This document shows positions 10,780 through 22,080 of a stretch of 64,000 nt of DNA, piece after piece. Source of the DNA: Batillaria attramentaria (Eukaryota; Mollusca; Gastropoda; Batillariidae); the NCBI GenBank assembly GCA_018292915.2, contig JACVVK020000061.1:1357501-1421500 (forward strand), in the 5' to 3' direction. The notes beneath the pieces are model-generated. The model did not search any database. It saw only the letters and a list, made by a program, of their open reading frames with translations, and was not told the DNA's origin. The translations under genes and the position numbers were made by a program. The number at the start of each line of letters is the position of its first letter. The first letter of the stretch is position 1.

Positions 10780-11420
10780 ATGTCTAAATTTTACAAAAGG
10801 GGTGCGGGGGACATACAAATGGTAAAAATCAGAGGAGAATTAACCACCTTCCTGGACACCATGGCCATACACTAGAAACTGACTGTGAATGTTCAGATGC
10901 TGTTCATTAGGTTGACTGCACTGGTTTAATTTGCAGCGAAAAAAATATATCTAGAAAATCTAGCTGCACAACTTCCGTAATGTCGCCAATAACAGATGAT
11001 CCTTTGTGCATGACTGATTCTGATGTGTCTGTTTTCATTCATGATTATATGCAAAACTGTGTGAAAATTGTGGCGTTTTGACATGATAACTACTTCCGGG
11101 GAAAATAAACAGGAAAAACCTTCAGAACGTTACTTTGTATTTTCATTCATCGTTATAGTTGCTGTTGTTGTTGCTGGTGGTAGTGTTGGTGGTGGTGGTG
11201 CTGATTTCACGGTGTTTCATAATAATAATAATAATAATAATAATATAGGAGACTTACAGGACGTATATGCATGTACACAACTGGCTCTACGCGCCGTACA
11301 TAACGTCGGAAGTCAAAGCAGGCACAATCGACGACACACAGGCAGCACAAACCAACCACGTAAGAACAAAATTTAATGTTACATACCTAAAAAACAAACG
11401 CAGAAAACTCATAGAAACCA
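10780..11420. other. Unassigned; short (GTT)n and (AAT)n runs
   Basis: Triplet arrays at 11160-11200 and 11219-11245. No recognisable protein. Confidence 0.55.
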
Positions 11421-11422
11421 GC

Positions 11423-11425
<3 letters not shown>

Positions 11426-11481
<56 letters not shown>

Positions 11482-11489
11482 CACACACA
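11426..11489. repeat. (CA)n microsatellite
   Basis: About 31 units with one CG step near 11475. Confidence 0.97.
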
Positions 11490-11732
11490 GGCACCCTGAA
11501 GGCAATGTACCAAACTGCAAGGTATGTGGAAGAAAACAGCAGACATACTAATCATCAGTTTTAAATAGATGGGTATTATGAGACAGCGTTTTAGACTGAC
11601 ACACGACACGGAAACACGTCTACATCGCACGGATTGGTTTTCTTTCAGCTCGGAATACGAAGTAACACTGAGCAGCTCAACACGATCAAAACCTCCAAAT
11701 CACGACATTTCAAACTTATGTGTCTGACCAAC

Positions 11733-11733
11733 A

Positions 11734-11811
<78 letters not shown>
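11733..11811. repeat. (CA)n microsatellite
   Basis: About 39 uninterrupted units. Confidence 0.98.
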
Positions 11812-11813
<2 letters not shown>

Positions 11814-11819
11814 TGGCGT

Positions 11820-12125
11820 AAGCCTGAGACTAGCCTGACTTGAGCTGAGACTGAAAGATTTATATTAGTACGTGTTGTGTGGAGATCGCAGCAAGTCCCC
11901 CTACACGAGTCGCAAATACACGCTGATGATAGTCTCGACGTGATAACTCTGAGACTATCCAGAGCTCCGTCTCTGACTAGTCTGGTCTCTTTCCGTGTAT
12001 AAGACCCTTGACCTACACGTGAAATACAGTCTTTGCACAGAGTCAGTCGGTTCTCTTTTCCCTTCCTACATTCATCTGACCAACTTAGACCTTGAGTAAA
12101 GGTTAGAATCATAGCTGACTAGACA
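11820..12125. other. Unassigned
   Basis: A minus-strand frame of 155 codons overlaps this stretch, but half of it is a (GT)n translation. The remainder shows no domain. Confidence 0.55.
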
Positions 12126-12130
12126 TTGAG

Positions 12131-12302
12131 GGTGGGATAGTGTTTGGGAGTTTAACGTCCTTTTCCACCACGTAAGGGTGATATCAAAGACGGGGCAACG
12201 AGAATAAGGCCAGCACAAATATTTGGACCTAACCGGGATTCGAACTCTCGACCCGAGCATTGAAAGTCCAACGCTCCACCATTCCGTTTACCCGGTTCCC
12301 CC
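12131..12302 (-). mobile_element. SINE A, full-length
   Basis: Minus-strand SINE A: tail-side segment near 12131, tRNA-like head ending near 12302. It has moderate divergence from other copies. I did not find a clean target duplication. Confidence 0.85.
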
Positions 12303-12349
12303 TCGGCTGACCAAACAGCGAATCTTCCCTGTTTTCAGTAACCTTTGTG

Positions 12350-12830
12350 GTAGACAAAACAACAACAACAACAACAACAACAAGCAAATCCTTCACCCCA
12401 CCCCAGTTACCAACTGTTTTTTTTTTTTCAAGTCGAGGCGCAAGCTACATTACCTCAGTCACGCCTACAACTGTCCCTAACGATGACAACATCAACCACA
12501 TCAACAACAACAGCAACAACAACAACAACGACAAGAAGCAAATCCTTCACCCCAACCCAGTTACCAACGTTCTTTTCAAGTCGAGGCGCAAGCTACATTA
12601 CCTCAGTCAAACCTACAACTTGTCCCACACGATGACACGTTCAAAATCAACCACAACAACAACAACAACGACAACAACAACAACAAAAACCGCAAATCCT
12701 TCACCCCAACCCATTTACCAACTTTTTTTTTTTTCTTTTTTTCAAGTCGAGGTGCAAGCTATATTACCTCATCCACGCCTACAGACTGTCCCACACAATG
12801 ACACGTACTACAGCTTCAAATTCATAATGC
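12350..12830. repeat. 154-bp tandem triplicate with (CAA)n
   Basis: GCAAATCCTTCACCCCA occurs at 12384, 12538 and 12692, exactly 154 bases apart. Each unit also has TTTTCAAGTCGAGGCGCAAG and a (CAA)n stretch. The 168-codon plus-strand frame crossing it is low-complexity and not a recognised protein. Confidence 0.9.
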
Positions 12831-12834
12831 CAGA

Positions 12835-13130
12835 ATGTCAGAAAAGCTATTGACCACATTCAACACAAGAGAACGCCCAGTCTGCGCTGTACAAATTATG
12901 CATCAAGTATGTCTCGCCTCTGGCCATTAAATGTCTTCATCACACCCATTAGGCCAATAGAATCATGTGATACCATCAACGTGAATGTCCGTAATCTAGG
13001 AAATAACTCATCACATGCAGACTTTTATTGCTTCCTGAACTAAAGTAGATGCATATTCCATGTTTTCGGAACGAGATACAGCTTGGCTCTTACGGTGCGT
13101 TTCCATCTCACGTCCGAGCGCTTGGCTGTC
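12835..13130. other. Unassigned
   Basis: No repeat or recognisable frame. Confidence 0.5.
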
Positions 13131-13145
13131 CCTTCTAATGTTCAG

Positions 13146-13330
13146 GGTGGGTGAGTGGGTGGGTGGGTTTTGTTTGGAAATTTAACGTCCTTACCAACCA
13201 CTACGGGTGATACCAAAGACGGGTCAACGATGAAAAAGCCAGCACAAATATTTGGCCCCAGCCGAGATACGTACTCACGACCCGAGCATTAGAAGTCCAA
13301 CGCTCTACCATTCGGCCACCCCGGCGCCCC
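13146..13330 (-). mobile_element. SINE A, full-length
   Basis: Minus-strand copy flanked by a 14-bp duplication CTTCTAATGTTCAG (13132-13145 and 13331-13344). The (GGGT)n-rich left edge is the reverse-complemented tail. Confidence 0.92.
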
Positions 13331-13582
13331 CTTCTAATGTTCAGAGTAAAAGCAGAATACAAATAAATCTTACCGATATCCGTCAAAAGCTAAAGAATAG
13401 ACAACTGAATAATATGTTTAATCGCCTGCCTTCGAAACTGAAGAGAAGACAGTTTACGAGAATGTCTACAAAATAGAATAGACATAATCATCAAGTGAAC
13501 CGTTCACCCTAAAATTGAGAGAACAGGCAAATCAAGTAAAACAATACCCCACGAACCGTCAGAATAGACAGTTTAAATAATT

Positions 13583-13591
13583 CCCCCTCCC

Positions 13592-13633
<42 letters not shown>
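13583..13633. repeat. Poly(C) run
   Basis: Over 40 consecutive C with one T break near the start. This is unusual for genomic DNA and could be partly a sequencing-length error. Confidence 0.95.
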
Positions 13634-13634
<1 letters not shown>

Positions 13635-13815
13635 TGAAGATAGATAAATAGTTCAATGAATCGTTACCCTTTAAAATAGATAAAAAGATCAATGAAGTGA
13701 ATCGTTAACCCTGAAAAGTGAAAAACAGACGAATAAGTGAATCGCCATCAGCACAAACAGAAGAACCGTTAACTCTTACGAGTTCAAACGCCTGCCCACT
13801 ATCAGTCTATGTGAC

Positions 13816-13965
13816 ACAACAGGTTGAAAAATACAAGCCACTGCGCACCAGAAGGATCCACTTCAACCCACTGTTACGCAAGGCGCGGGCCTTCCCCGCT
13901 AGACTGCAGATTGCATAATAGTGGCTTGAAGTGGCTTCTAGTGATCTGAAGATTTCAATTAAAAT
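13816..13965 (+). repeat. Repeat H, copy 1
   Basis: Contains CAAGCCACTGCGCACCAG, ACTGCAGATTGCATAATAGT and TGATCTGAAGATTTCAA. The same blocks occur in reverse at 43.49-43.63 kb. Nature unknown. Confidence 0.7.
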
Positions 13966-14250
13966 TGCGATGTTTGCTTGGGTTTTAAGAGGCTTTAAAA
14001 TGAATGGCTATCCAGTAAAACAGAATAATAGACCAATCAGTTGAAACGGACGAACAGACAGAGCAAGTGAATCGCTACCCTTCGGAACAGAAGAATATAG
14101 ACAGATATAGTGGCTGACTACCCCTCGAAACAGAAGAATACACATACACAGTGATTCAAGGCTCCTCAAAACAGAAGAATAAACACTTACAACGATTCCC
14201 TACCCCTCCAAACAGAAGAAAAGACTAGCCGTCTCCTTTTGAGACAGAAC

Positions 14251-14280
14251 CCCCCCCCAAAAAAAAAAAAAAAAAAAAAA

Positions 14281-14311
<31 letters not shown>

Positions 14312-14312
14312 A
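14251..14312. repeat. Poly(A) and (AAAT)n run
   Basis: C-run, poly(A), then (AAAT)n leading into the LINE tail at 14312. Confidence 0.95.
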
Positions 14313-14366
14313 ATAATGAATAGTACTTGTTTAACGCTTAATCTCGCAGGAAAGCAACTCATAGCG

Positions 14367-14444
<78 letters not shown>

Positions 14445-14665
14445 ACATGCACTACCCGGCCTGATGCAGATGAACAATTGCAGTCAAAGGCACTGAAACA
14501 ATGGCAGACTACTCATAAGTGTGAAAGGCCTGACGGAAGAGATGGGTTTTCAGGCTCGATCTGAACTGGGACAGTGTGCGAAGGTCACGAAGTTCGACTG
14601 GCAGCGAGTTCCAAACATTTGGGGCGAGGAAACTGAAGGAGCGTTCGCCTGCGGTTTTCATGTTG
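14312..14665 (-). pseudogene. CR1/L2-like LINE 3' fragment
   Basis: Minus-strand reading 14640-14505 gives ERSFSFLAPNVWNSLPVELR and LRTLSQFRSSLKTHLFRQAF, the conserved C-terminus of the same protein family as at 35.4-36.2 kb. A 3' UTR with a (GT)n array (sense strand, 14370-14442) and the tail ATTCATTATTATT follow at 14312-14330. Confidence 0.85.
14370..14442. repeat. (CA)n microsatellite in a LINE 3' UTR
   Basis: Lies between the C-terminal coding end and the tail of the minus-strand LINE at 14.3-14.7 kb. Confidence 0.98.
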
Positions 14666-14864
14666 CGGCTTGGGGACTTTAATTAAGGCGCTTTTCATCG
14701 GCGGAACGAAGTGTGCGAGATGGGTGGTAATGACAATGACAAGTAAACTTACCCTGAGTGTGCGAATGAAGTTTTGGTGGGGTTTAATGTTGTCAGCAAC
14801 TTGCATAGTGGGTCCAAAGTTAAAACCACCACCACGCAAAAAGACTAGAATTGAAGGGGCTTAT

Positions 14865-15112
14865 GCTACCATATTTATGTTCACAGTCGTCCTGAGCTGT
14901 TTTCGTGGTATCTATCATCAACCGACTTCGACACCTGGGCAGTGACAGCGTCTGTAATGTTGACACTGAGCCGGCAGAAAAAGAACTTGATGACCCAGCG
15001 ACCACACTGAGCCCTCCAGTAGTGTAACAACAGTCGTAGAATCTGAATGTTCGACCGCTCGCGCAAAGTATAAACAACATTGTTTCGCATTAACAGCTGT
15101 ACTATTCGTCAA
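14865..15112 (+). repeat. Repeat G, copy 1
   Basis: Landmarks ACAACAGTCGTAGAATCTGA and CGCTCGCGCAAAGTATAAAC match the other copies. It stops where SINE C begins at 15119. Confidence 0.78.
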
Positions 15113-15118
15113 GATTGT

Positions 15119-15424
15119 GGGTGAGCGGTGGTATAATAGGTAGCGCGTCGGATTTAGCCGCTGAGCTACTGAACGGCCGTCACCAGTGTCATGGCGATGA
15201 AGCGTGGGTTCGATCCCAGGTCGAGCTTGTGACAAGTGAAATCGGATTTTCCTGGCTACCGGGCTGCTCATCGGGGGTTTCTCTCCGGGTTATCCGGCTT
15301 TCCTCCCCCAGCAAAATTGTTTTAAAAAATGGGATAGGTATTGAGTGGCGCTGCACCGCAGCGACACGCTACCCCCGGGGGAAGCAGCCTGAATTTCTTA
15401 TTAAATAAAGTAGTAAAGAAAAAA
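15119..15424 (+). mobile_element. SINE C, tRNA-derived
   Basis: The tRNA-like head starts with GGGTGAGCGGTGG and has a long variable-arm-like stretch before a B box (GGGTTCGATCCCA), as in tRNA-Leu or tRNA-Ser derivatives (inference). It ends in an A-rich tail after AATAAAGTAGT. The second copy at 19.58 kb matches throughout. Confidence 0.85.
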
Positions 15425-16130
15425 TGACAGAGTATTTCCAGGAAAACTGGTCCAAAACTTAAGCTGGCTTAGCTAACATGGAAATAGCAAGTTTAATAAG
15501 AGAACGTCTGACATATCATATTCCCTATGTCCTTTGGCTGTGTCAGAGTATACCAGACATAATAACAGATGAAAGCTTCAACACAGCCATTCTGTGCGTG
15601 CCCAGACAGTTCCTTCACTGCCGCTCAGCAAACCGACTCTGCGGGCACTTGCCCTAAAGCGTCGCACGCATGCTGGGGGGCCTCTCACTCACGGCGTGAT
15701 ACCCGCAGCAACCAGACCACTCCTTCGATCTGCTCGCGTGGAGCGTCTCAGCCAACAGCAACTGGTACAATTATTTCAACGCTACACCGACGTAACGCCT
15801 CTGAAAAGTGTAGCCGATACACTTCGCAATGGCCCCGGATTGGGGTCACGGGACTGCAGAGCCAGTGCATGGAGCGGGAGTGTCGTTACCAACTTTGCGG
15901 GTGCAGAATGACGCAGTTGGCAGATGCCCCAAGATCAAGACGTTGACAGGCGTCTGTTAATTATTGCGTGCAACCCCTCTCGCTCCAGACATGATGAAGA
16001 CTACAACACACTTTGCAGTGAAGTCATGGCCTCAAGTTGCATGTTCTGACTGCGGCTGCACATTTACGTCCACGAAACAAAAAGTAATAATAATAATAAT
16101 TAAATAAAAATGTCAACGGCCACTTTCAAT
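15425..16130. other. Unassigned; two overlapping open frames without domains
   Basis: Plus-strand frames of 105-125 codons at 15569-15946 overlap in different phases. GC content is higher than the surroundings. Codon pattern and composition give no clear reason to prefer one, and I recognise no family. Confidence 0.5.
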
Positions 16131-16329
16131 TATACTCCATGTTTGTTCCGAACAAAAACGTCTCCCGTGTGACAGGAGCCTAACCGGTGGACTGGACTAA
16201 AACAAGACTTGCCTTTAGCTGGAGAGTTCTGCACAACGGCACGATGGCAGATTTGGCTGATGACGTCCTCACCATGACCACTCCTGTAACAAGAAGAAGT
16301 CGGAATACTCATTGTGGTACAAAGCAGTG

Positions 16330-16545
16330 GTGTTCTATAACTATATCCAGTATGGTATGGTGTGACATGATGTGGCATGGCATTGCATGGTATGGTGTGG
16401 TGTGGTATGGTATGGTATGGTATCGTATCGTATCGTATCGTATCGTATGGCATGGCATGGTATGGCATGGTGTGGCGAGGTATCGTATGGTTTGGTGTGG
16501 TAAGGTATGGTATGGTATGGTGTGGTCTGGTCTGATCTGGCAAGT
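16330..16545. repeat. Degenerate pentamer array, TATGG/TATCG type
   Basis: About 40 five-base units (TATGG, TGTGG, CATGG, TATCG) in a row. The His/Tyr/Thr-rich frames on both strands are its translations. Confidence 0.9.
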
Positions 16546-16806
16546 ATGATGTTACGGTAAGCTTCTTCTCGGAAACGCACAAGGCGTCGCTGGGTTATAG
16601 AATATTCAATTTCAAATTCAAAAGTACTTTCTTGTCCATTAAAATAGAAACTCATCTTTGGACTCACAGCTCGAAACAAAATAAGAATGAAAAATTAAGA
16701 TTCTAAGCCAGATAAAAACAAAATTGGTTTGGCATGTACAGCAACTTTACCCCCAAAACCCAAAATAATAATCAACTCGCAAACATCACATCCATCATAG
16801 CAAATC

Positions 16807-16868
<62 letters not shown>
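16807..16868. repeat. (CA)n microsatellite
   Basis: About 31 uninterrupted units. Confidence 0.98.
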
Positions 16869-16871
<3 letters not shown>

Positions 16872-16915
16872 AAGGCTGTGAAAGCCTACTCCTGCTACAG
16901 ACTAGTTTATTGCAA

Positions 16916-17017
16916 GGGTGGGGTGGGGGTTTAACGTCCTTTTCCATCACATACGGGTGATATCAAAGACGGGGCCACGATGAAAAAGCCAGCACAAATA
17001 TTTCGCTCCAGCCGGGA
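16916..17017 (-). mobile_element. SINE A, 5'-truncated
   Basis: Only the tail half of SINE A is present; the tRNA-like head is missing on the right, which is the 5' side. A perfect 13-bp duplication TAGTTTATTGCAA (16903-16915 and 17018-17030) still flanks it. The truncation therefore happened during insertion, as expected for LINE-type target-primed reverse transcription. Confidence 0.92.
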
Positions 17018-17030
17018 TAGTTTATTGCAA

Positions 17031-18000
17031 ACCTCCACCCTGCTATTCACTCCGGTGCATGCAACTTAACTATTTCTGTCAGTCAGTAAATTTCCGAGTC
17101 AGTAAATCGAGTACTTTTGTGCAGCAGTGTACATTGTAACCCAACCACACTTGTCAGCGCATTAAAATTACTACTGCTCATTCCACGGTGATCCCAAGTC
17201 GATGATCACCTGCGTTTGAAACTTCAGCGTATGTATACCGTGAACGAACGTCGCTGACCGTATGAACAGACGACAAGACTAGCCATGACTGACTCGGAGC
17301 CTAATTTCGACGCGCAGCCTTTCGTCAATGGAACTGAGACGAAGGTTTTGCCACATTATATATGAACATAAAAACAAAAACAGGAAAGCGCTTCGATAAT
17401 CGCAGTGACGAGTGGTGCGCAACCGTTCCACATCTAACACAATCGGGAAATGTGTGGGGCGAAGATATCAAAACGCGTTGGCTTGGGAACACACTGCACG
17501 CACCCAACCCTGTACGGGTACAGGGTTGGCACGCACCGTAACAACACTCACCGCTTGTCCTATCAGCACCGTCTCTGCAGCGAAAACACGAACCCAAATA
17601 CTGTCACTCCACAGCAGCACCAATCCCACTCTCATCGTCACACACTCCGTTGTCAATATTTATCAGAAATAATCCAGCAAAACCAGGTATTCAAACGTTC
17701 CCGCTGTAGAACTATCGACCGGCCACGCACATTCCAATGAGCCAGTGCGCACCTCGCTCGCCCTACGCACAGAAATGAGTGCCGTTTTTTGTTGTTGTTT
17801 GTGTTTTATTCTTGCCAAATTCGTTGACTGAAACCATTCATAATCTTCTTATCTAATGTGTTTGATTACTGAATAATTAAAAATTGCTCATGAAAATGTT
17901 CTTTGTCATGAGGTATTTGTTCATACGCATGAGGTATTTTTAGAAGTGACCTCTGTACAAGTAGCGAGACGAGTGAGTGAGCGTGTCACAGCTCGCAGCA
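17031..18000. other. Unassigned, non-repetitive
   Basis: Three overlapping short frames at 17325-17740, both strands, none recognisable. Holds the hairpin at 17504. Confidence 0.5.
17504..17529. other. Perfect short hairpin
   Basis: CCAACCCTGTA pairs perfectly with TACAGGGTTGG around a CGGG loop (11-bp stem). No T-run follows, so a bacterial-type terminator is not implied. The surrounding 17.04-17.76 kb has no recognised repeat. Confidence 0.6.
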
Positions 18001-18123
18001 CGGTAAGATTGTGTTTACAGTGACCACGATCTGTCTCTGTTTGTTGACTTCTCGGTGATCACTGCGGACATTTCGTGCTTTGCATGTCGGTGACATTGTT
18101 GCCTTCATTGGGCTCCATTACAG

Positions 18124-18521
18124 CAATAATAATGAGTATTGTATAGGCGCTTTACCCAATTTCATGAATCGGCTCAAAGCGCCGCGAACTGAACCCAACA
18201 CGCACGCTCAAGTGAATCACACGCATTCTCTCACACACTGGACATAAACACATTACAATCACGTGGTGCGAAGGGTCAGCTCAGCTATTTAAATTTCGGA
18301 ATTTAAAATTGCATTTATTTTTCAAACTTAGTTTGGTTTGCTGAACATTTCCAAAACAGAGGGGGAGGAAGCCGGAGTACCCGGAGAGAACCCCCGACGA
18401 TCGGCCCGAGTGAACGGGTGCCACATACGAGAAGGAAAAATTCTTTGCCCCGAGTGGGGAATCGAAACGCCGACCTCTCGCATTGGTGACAAGTCTCTTA
18501 ACCACTAGACCACCGACCGCA
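18124..18521 (-). mobile_element. SINE D, full-length
   Basis: One of the best preserved copies. The tRNA-like head reads GGTCGGTGGTCTAGTGG on the minus strand, followed by a B-box-like segment, the body, and a short TTATTATT tail next to AATACTCA. Confidence 0.9.
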
Positions 18522-19075
18522 TGATCACCTCGTAGTCAACCAGTTGAACAAATACACAGAGTTCACGGCCTTAAAAGTCTGCAATCTCAACAAACAGTGT
18601 GTTACAAAAAACAAACAAACAAACAAACAAACAAACAAACAAACAAACAAACTATCCGATTGTGCAAAATGCACTTACAGAGTCTTCAGCGTCTCCAAAA
18701 CCTCCACAAAAGCCACGGGCAGCCTGATTTCACAGCTCAGTTTGCGTTTTGACACTGAACGAGAAAATTCGCAGTGACTAGTCTTCTCGTGCAGCATAAA
18801 AACACCCGCTAGACGCTGTAGCGGTGAGTCTCGCTCACTGATCAAAACGACAATAAAGTCACCGCAAACGCACGCTCTGGGTTTATACGGGTCTCCGAAG
18901 GGCCGACAACTCTGTAACCGTCTGCATTATGCACAGTCGCAGTTTTTGAAAAACACAATGTTTACAAACTTTGCGGCTTTTTGTTGAGATTGCGACCTTT
19001 AATAATTGTTCAAATCCGAACGAGGGGCCAAGAGGCAAAGGTGAGTGGGCTGAGCTCGAAACAGTTAGGTCGAAG
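18522..19075. other. Unassigned apart from (AAAC)n
   Basis: No recognisable frame; SINE D ends at its left edge. Confidence 0.5.
18606..18651. repeat. (AAAC)n microsatellite
   Basis: About eleven tetramer units. Confidence 0.97.
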
Positions 19076-19091
19076 GTTCGACCCCCGATGC

Positions 19092-19268
19092 GGGGAGCCG
19101 GGGTGGCCGAATGGTAGAGCGTTGGACTCTTAATGCTCGGGTCGTGAGTTCGTATCCCCTGCTTGGGCCAAATATTTGTGCTGGCTTTTTCATCGTTGCG
19201 CCGTCTTTGTTATCACCCGCATGTGGTGGAAAAGGACGTTAAACCCCCAAACACCCACCCACCCACCC
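19092..19268 (+). mobile_element. SINE A, full-length
   Basis: Plus-strand copy with a perfect 14-bp target duplication TCGACCCCCGATGC (19078-19091 and 19269-19282) and an (ACCC)n tail. Confidence 0.93.
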
Positions 19269-19440
19269 TCGACCCCCGATGCTGAAATTTTACAGACCCT
19301 TTTTTCAGGCGATGCAATAAGAAAATTTAAAAATTTCGACAGCTCCAAAGTTTTTTTCAGGTTGTGTTCCGGTGGATACGTGCACAGTTGCAGAACAGTT
19401 GCAGATGTTTTGATACATTGCTGCTCACTTTATTTTATTT

Positions 19441-19513
19441 TGTTGTTGTTGTTGTTGCTGCTGCTGCTTCTGCTGCTGCTGCTGCTGCTGCTGTTGTTGT
19501 TGTTGTTGTTGTT
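19441..19513. repeat. (GTT)n(GCT)n microsatellite
   Basis: GTT, then GCT, then GTT triplets. Leu- or Val-rich frames are artefacts. Confidence 0.95.
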
Positions 19514-19516
19514 CCC

Positions 19517-20224
19517 GCTTTCCTAGTTCTTCGCCGGCTCCAGTGGCATTCCTCCATGCTTGGATGAAAATGATAGTATGACGGGGTGAGCGGTGGTCTA
19601 ATAGGTAGCGTGTCGGACTTAGCCGCTGCGCTACTGAACGGCCGTCACCATTGTCATGGCTATGAAGCGTGGGTTCGAGCCCAGGTCGACATGTGACACC
19701 GGTTTTTCCTGGCTACCGGGCTGCTCACTGAGGGTTTCTCTCCGGGTTCTCCGGCTTTCCTCCCCCAGCAAAACTTGAAAAATACGATAGGAATTGGGTG
19801 TTGCTGCACCGTGGCGACGCGCTTCCCTCGGGGGAAGCAGCCCGAATTTCCCGAAAGGCATAATAAAGTAGTTTAAAAAAGAAACGATGATGCTATCTAT
19901 GTGCATGTAGTTTGGGGCTGCGTGACAGGGCCTCGTTCCGCGGTTACTGTCATAAATATCCCGGCGCTTATCAGGCCCGGGAGCTACGGCACCTGCGGTG
20001 CCGGCCGTGTAATCTCAGTCCCACATCATGTGATGTGTCATAACAAGGGACACCACCCCTAAAGCCGCACCCGCGAAGTGGATAAGTCTTGGCTGTGCGG
20101 CAACAGCCTCCCCCATTGGGCCCATAGCACACCCGCTCTGGGCAGAAGCTGACCTAGGCTGGGATTCGAACCAGGGTCTCCCGGTCCGTGGTCCGAAGTG
20201 CTAACCACTACACTAAGAGGTCCG
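19517..20224 (-). mobile_element. SINE B, interrupted by SINE C
   Basis: The 3' part lies at 19517-19579 and the rest, including the tRNA-like head, at about 19885-20224. In the uninterrupted copy at 21.6-22.1 kb these parts are close together. A plus-strand SINE C fills the gap. Confidence 0.82.
19582..19882 (+). mobile_element. SINE C inserted into SINE B
   Basis: The head, body and AATAAAGTAGTTTAAAAAA tail align with the copy at 15.1 kb. The flanks on both sides belong to one minus-strand SINE B. No clean target duplication is visible. Confidence 0.85.
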
Positions 20225-20404
20225 GGTAGTTCTTACTGACTGTTATCCGATGGGTCCGGGCACAGTTGCAGATGTTTTTGTGAATCCACTTTTGTTTATT
20301 GTTAATCTAGCTGACATTTAATAAAACAAGCGCACAGGCCATTAATGGTTGTGTCATGCATGGTGTCTAAACAACATTCATAGCCAACCAGGATGTGAGC
20401 ACAC

Positions 20405-20762
20405 ATGAGCGGTTTTGGAATAATAATAATAATAATGGCGATTTTTACAGTGCCTATAAAATTTTTAAAGAGCTCAGGGTCCGTATGTATAAGTCGAGGT
20501 TAATTTAACCCACGGCTACGGGCCTAACCCAGACTAGGACAAAAGAAACCCAAAACCAAAATTAAATTAAAAAAGGAAGCGAAGAATGGAAGAAAAAAAT
20601 TCCTTCTGTAACAGCTTAGGCACCTTCCTGGAATGGGCCCGCTTCTTGATTTAAAACAAAAACCCACAGAAAATTTAACCTTAGAGCTAGTTTAGTTCGA
20701 GGTTAGACTCTAACCCACGGCTAAAAGCCATACTTCCGAGCCCTGGGCGCTTAACAGACACA
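20405..20762 (-). repeat. LINE 3' tail interrupted by MITE copy 2
   Basis: (TTA)n at 20410-20425, then a TATAGGCACTGTAAAAATCG segment in reverse, then GAGCT. The sequence resumes as GGGCGCTTAACAG after the MITE. Confidence 0.6.
20478..20742. mobile_element. PIF/Harbinger-type MITE, copy 2, in a LINE tail
   Basis: Same ends and interior as copy 1, flanked by CAG (20475-20477) and CTG (20743-20745). It sits inside a sequence related to the GAGCTCTGGGCGCCTTA segment of the 58.5-59.5 kb repeat. Those copies represent the unoccupied site and define the 3-bp duplication. Confidence 0.85.
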
Positions 20763-20933
20763 CATACAGACACACAAACACAACAAAAACAAAACAACCA
20801 CAATACGTATTACTTAAAAGCACATGTTTAGATTGATAGACACAGCTGTATTCATTTCCCAAACGATCTTACCGACGTTTCTCGTACACACATCTTGGAC
20901 GTCTTTCAAATTATGACATTCAAATAAACGATT

Positions 20934-20944
20934 CACACACACAC

Positions 20945-21020
<76 letters not shown>
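20934..21020. repeat. (CA)n microsatellite
   Basis: About 43 units with one CG step. Confidence 0.98.
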
Positions 21021-21024
<4 letters not shown>

Positions 21025-21111
21025 CAAACGTCGACGTGGTATCGAAAGTTTGAAACTTGTCATTAAATAATGATGACGATGACGATGATGATGATGATGA
21101 TGATGATGATG

Positions 21112-21275
21112 GTGGTAATAATAATAACTTTGCATTGTGCAGGCGCTTTACCCAGCGTCTTCAAATGCTCTGCGACTTGAACCAAACACGCACGCTGACA
21201 TGAATCGCACGCATTCTCTCACACACTGGACATGAACACATTGCAGTCACGTGTTGCGAAGTTCAGTCCTAACAA
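21112..21275 (-). mobile_element. SINE D, 5'-truncated
   Basis: The tail-side third of SINE D, next to a (GAT)n/(GAC)n array. The GGCGCTTTACCCAG and CGCATTCTCTCACACACTGG landmarks are clear. Confidence 0.78.
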
Positions 21276-21465
21276 GATTTCAGTTCCCGGCCACTGCCGC
21301 GCTACGACAGTCGCCGTTCTGTCTCGACGTTGCTAGTCGTTACAAGATTTTCTTGGAGTGATCTCCCTTTGAAACGGTTTCTGTCTTGACTGGTTACCGT
21401 TTTGTCCGTTTCTCATGCGGTTTATGCGGTAAAAAGATTGGCCAAAAGATGGCGGCTTGGTGTCA

Positions 21466-21466
<1 letters not shown>

Positions 21467-21500
<34 letters not shown>
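21467..21500. repeat. Poly(G) run
   Basis: About 33 consecutive G. Confidence 0.95.
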
Positions 21501-21578
21501 AGGGGAGCTAGCGTCAGACATATGATAGTAGCGTCGTTGTAAATTAGTAACTCAAAATAGAAATCGAACAGTTGCAAA

Positions 21579-22080
21579 GTTTTTTTTTTTTTTTTTTTGG
21601 CTGCCCCAACTCTTTGCCAGCTCCAGTGGTGTTCCTCCCAGGTCACGGGTGGAACCCACGGAGGATTCGGAAGCTGGGACAATTTTTATTATGCATGATG
21701 ATGGAGATGAGGATGATAGTGAGATGATGCTTTGGAGGTCCATGTGGTTTGGGACTGCGAGACAGGGCCGCATTCCACGCTTCCTGTCATAAATATCCCG
21801 GCATTAACCAGGCCCGGGAATTACGGCACCTGCGGTGCCGGCCGTGTATTCATCCACATCATAAGACGTGTCATACTAAGGGAAGCACCCCCAAAGTCGC
21901 ACCCGTGAAGTGGGTGAATCTCGGCTGTGTGGCAACAGCCTCCCCACCGGGCCCATAGCACACCCGCTCTGGGTAGGAGCCGACCTAGGTAGGAAAAATC
22001 CCGCTTGCCTCGGCAGGGATTCGAACCCGGGTCTCCCGGTCCATGATCCGAAGTGCTAACCACTACACTACGGGGGCCGG
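21579..22080 (-). mobile_element. SINE B, full-length
   Basis: Minus-strand copy: poly(T) at 21579-21598 is the reverse-complemented poly(A) tail, and the tRNA-like head ends near 22080 with an intact B box. It agrees closely with the copy at 42.5 kb over its whole length. Confidence 0.88.

Larger units (their letters stand above)
13345..14240. other. Unassigned apart from repeat H and a poly(C) run
   Basis: Contains a loose recurrence of GAACAGAAGAATA near 14078, 14128 and 14172, about 45 bases apart: a degenerate minisatellite. Confidence 0.5.

Noticed and set aside
15569..15946. 125-codon frame as a gene
   Set aside because: A second frame of similar length overlaps it in another phase and neither has a recognisable domain.
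17504..17529. Rho-independent terminator
   Set aside because: There is no T-run after the stem and the sequence is eukaryotic.
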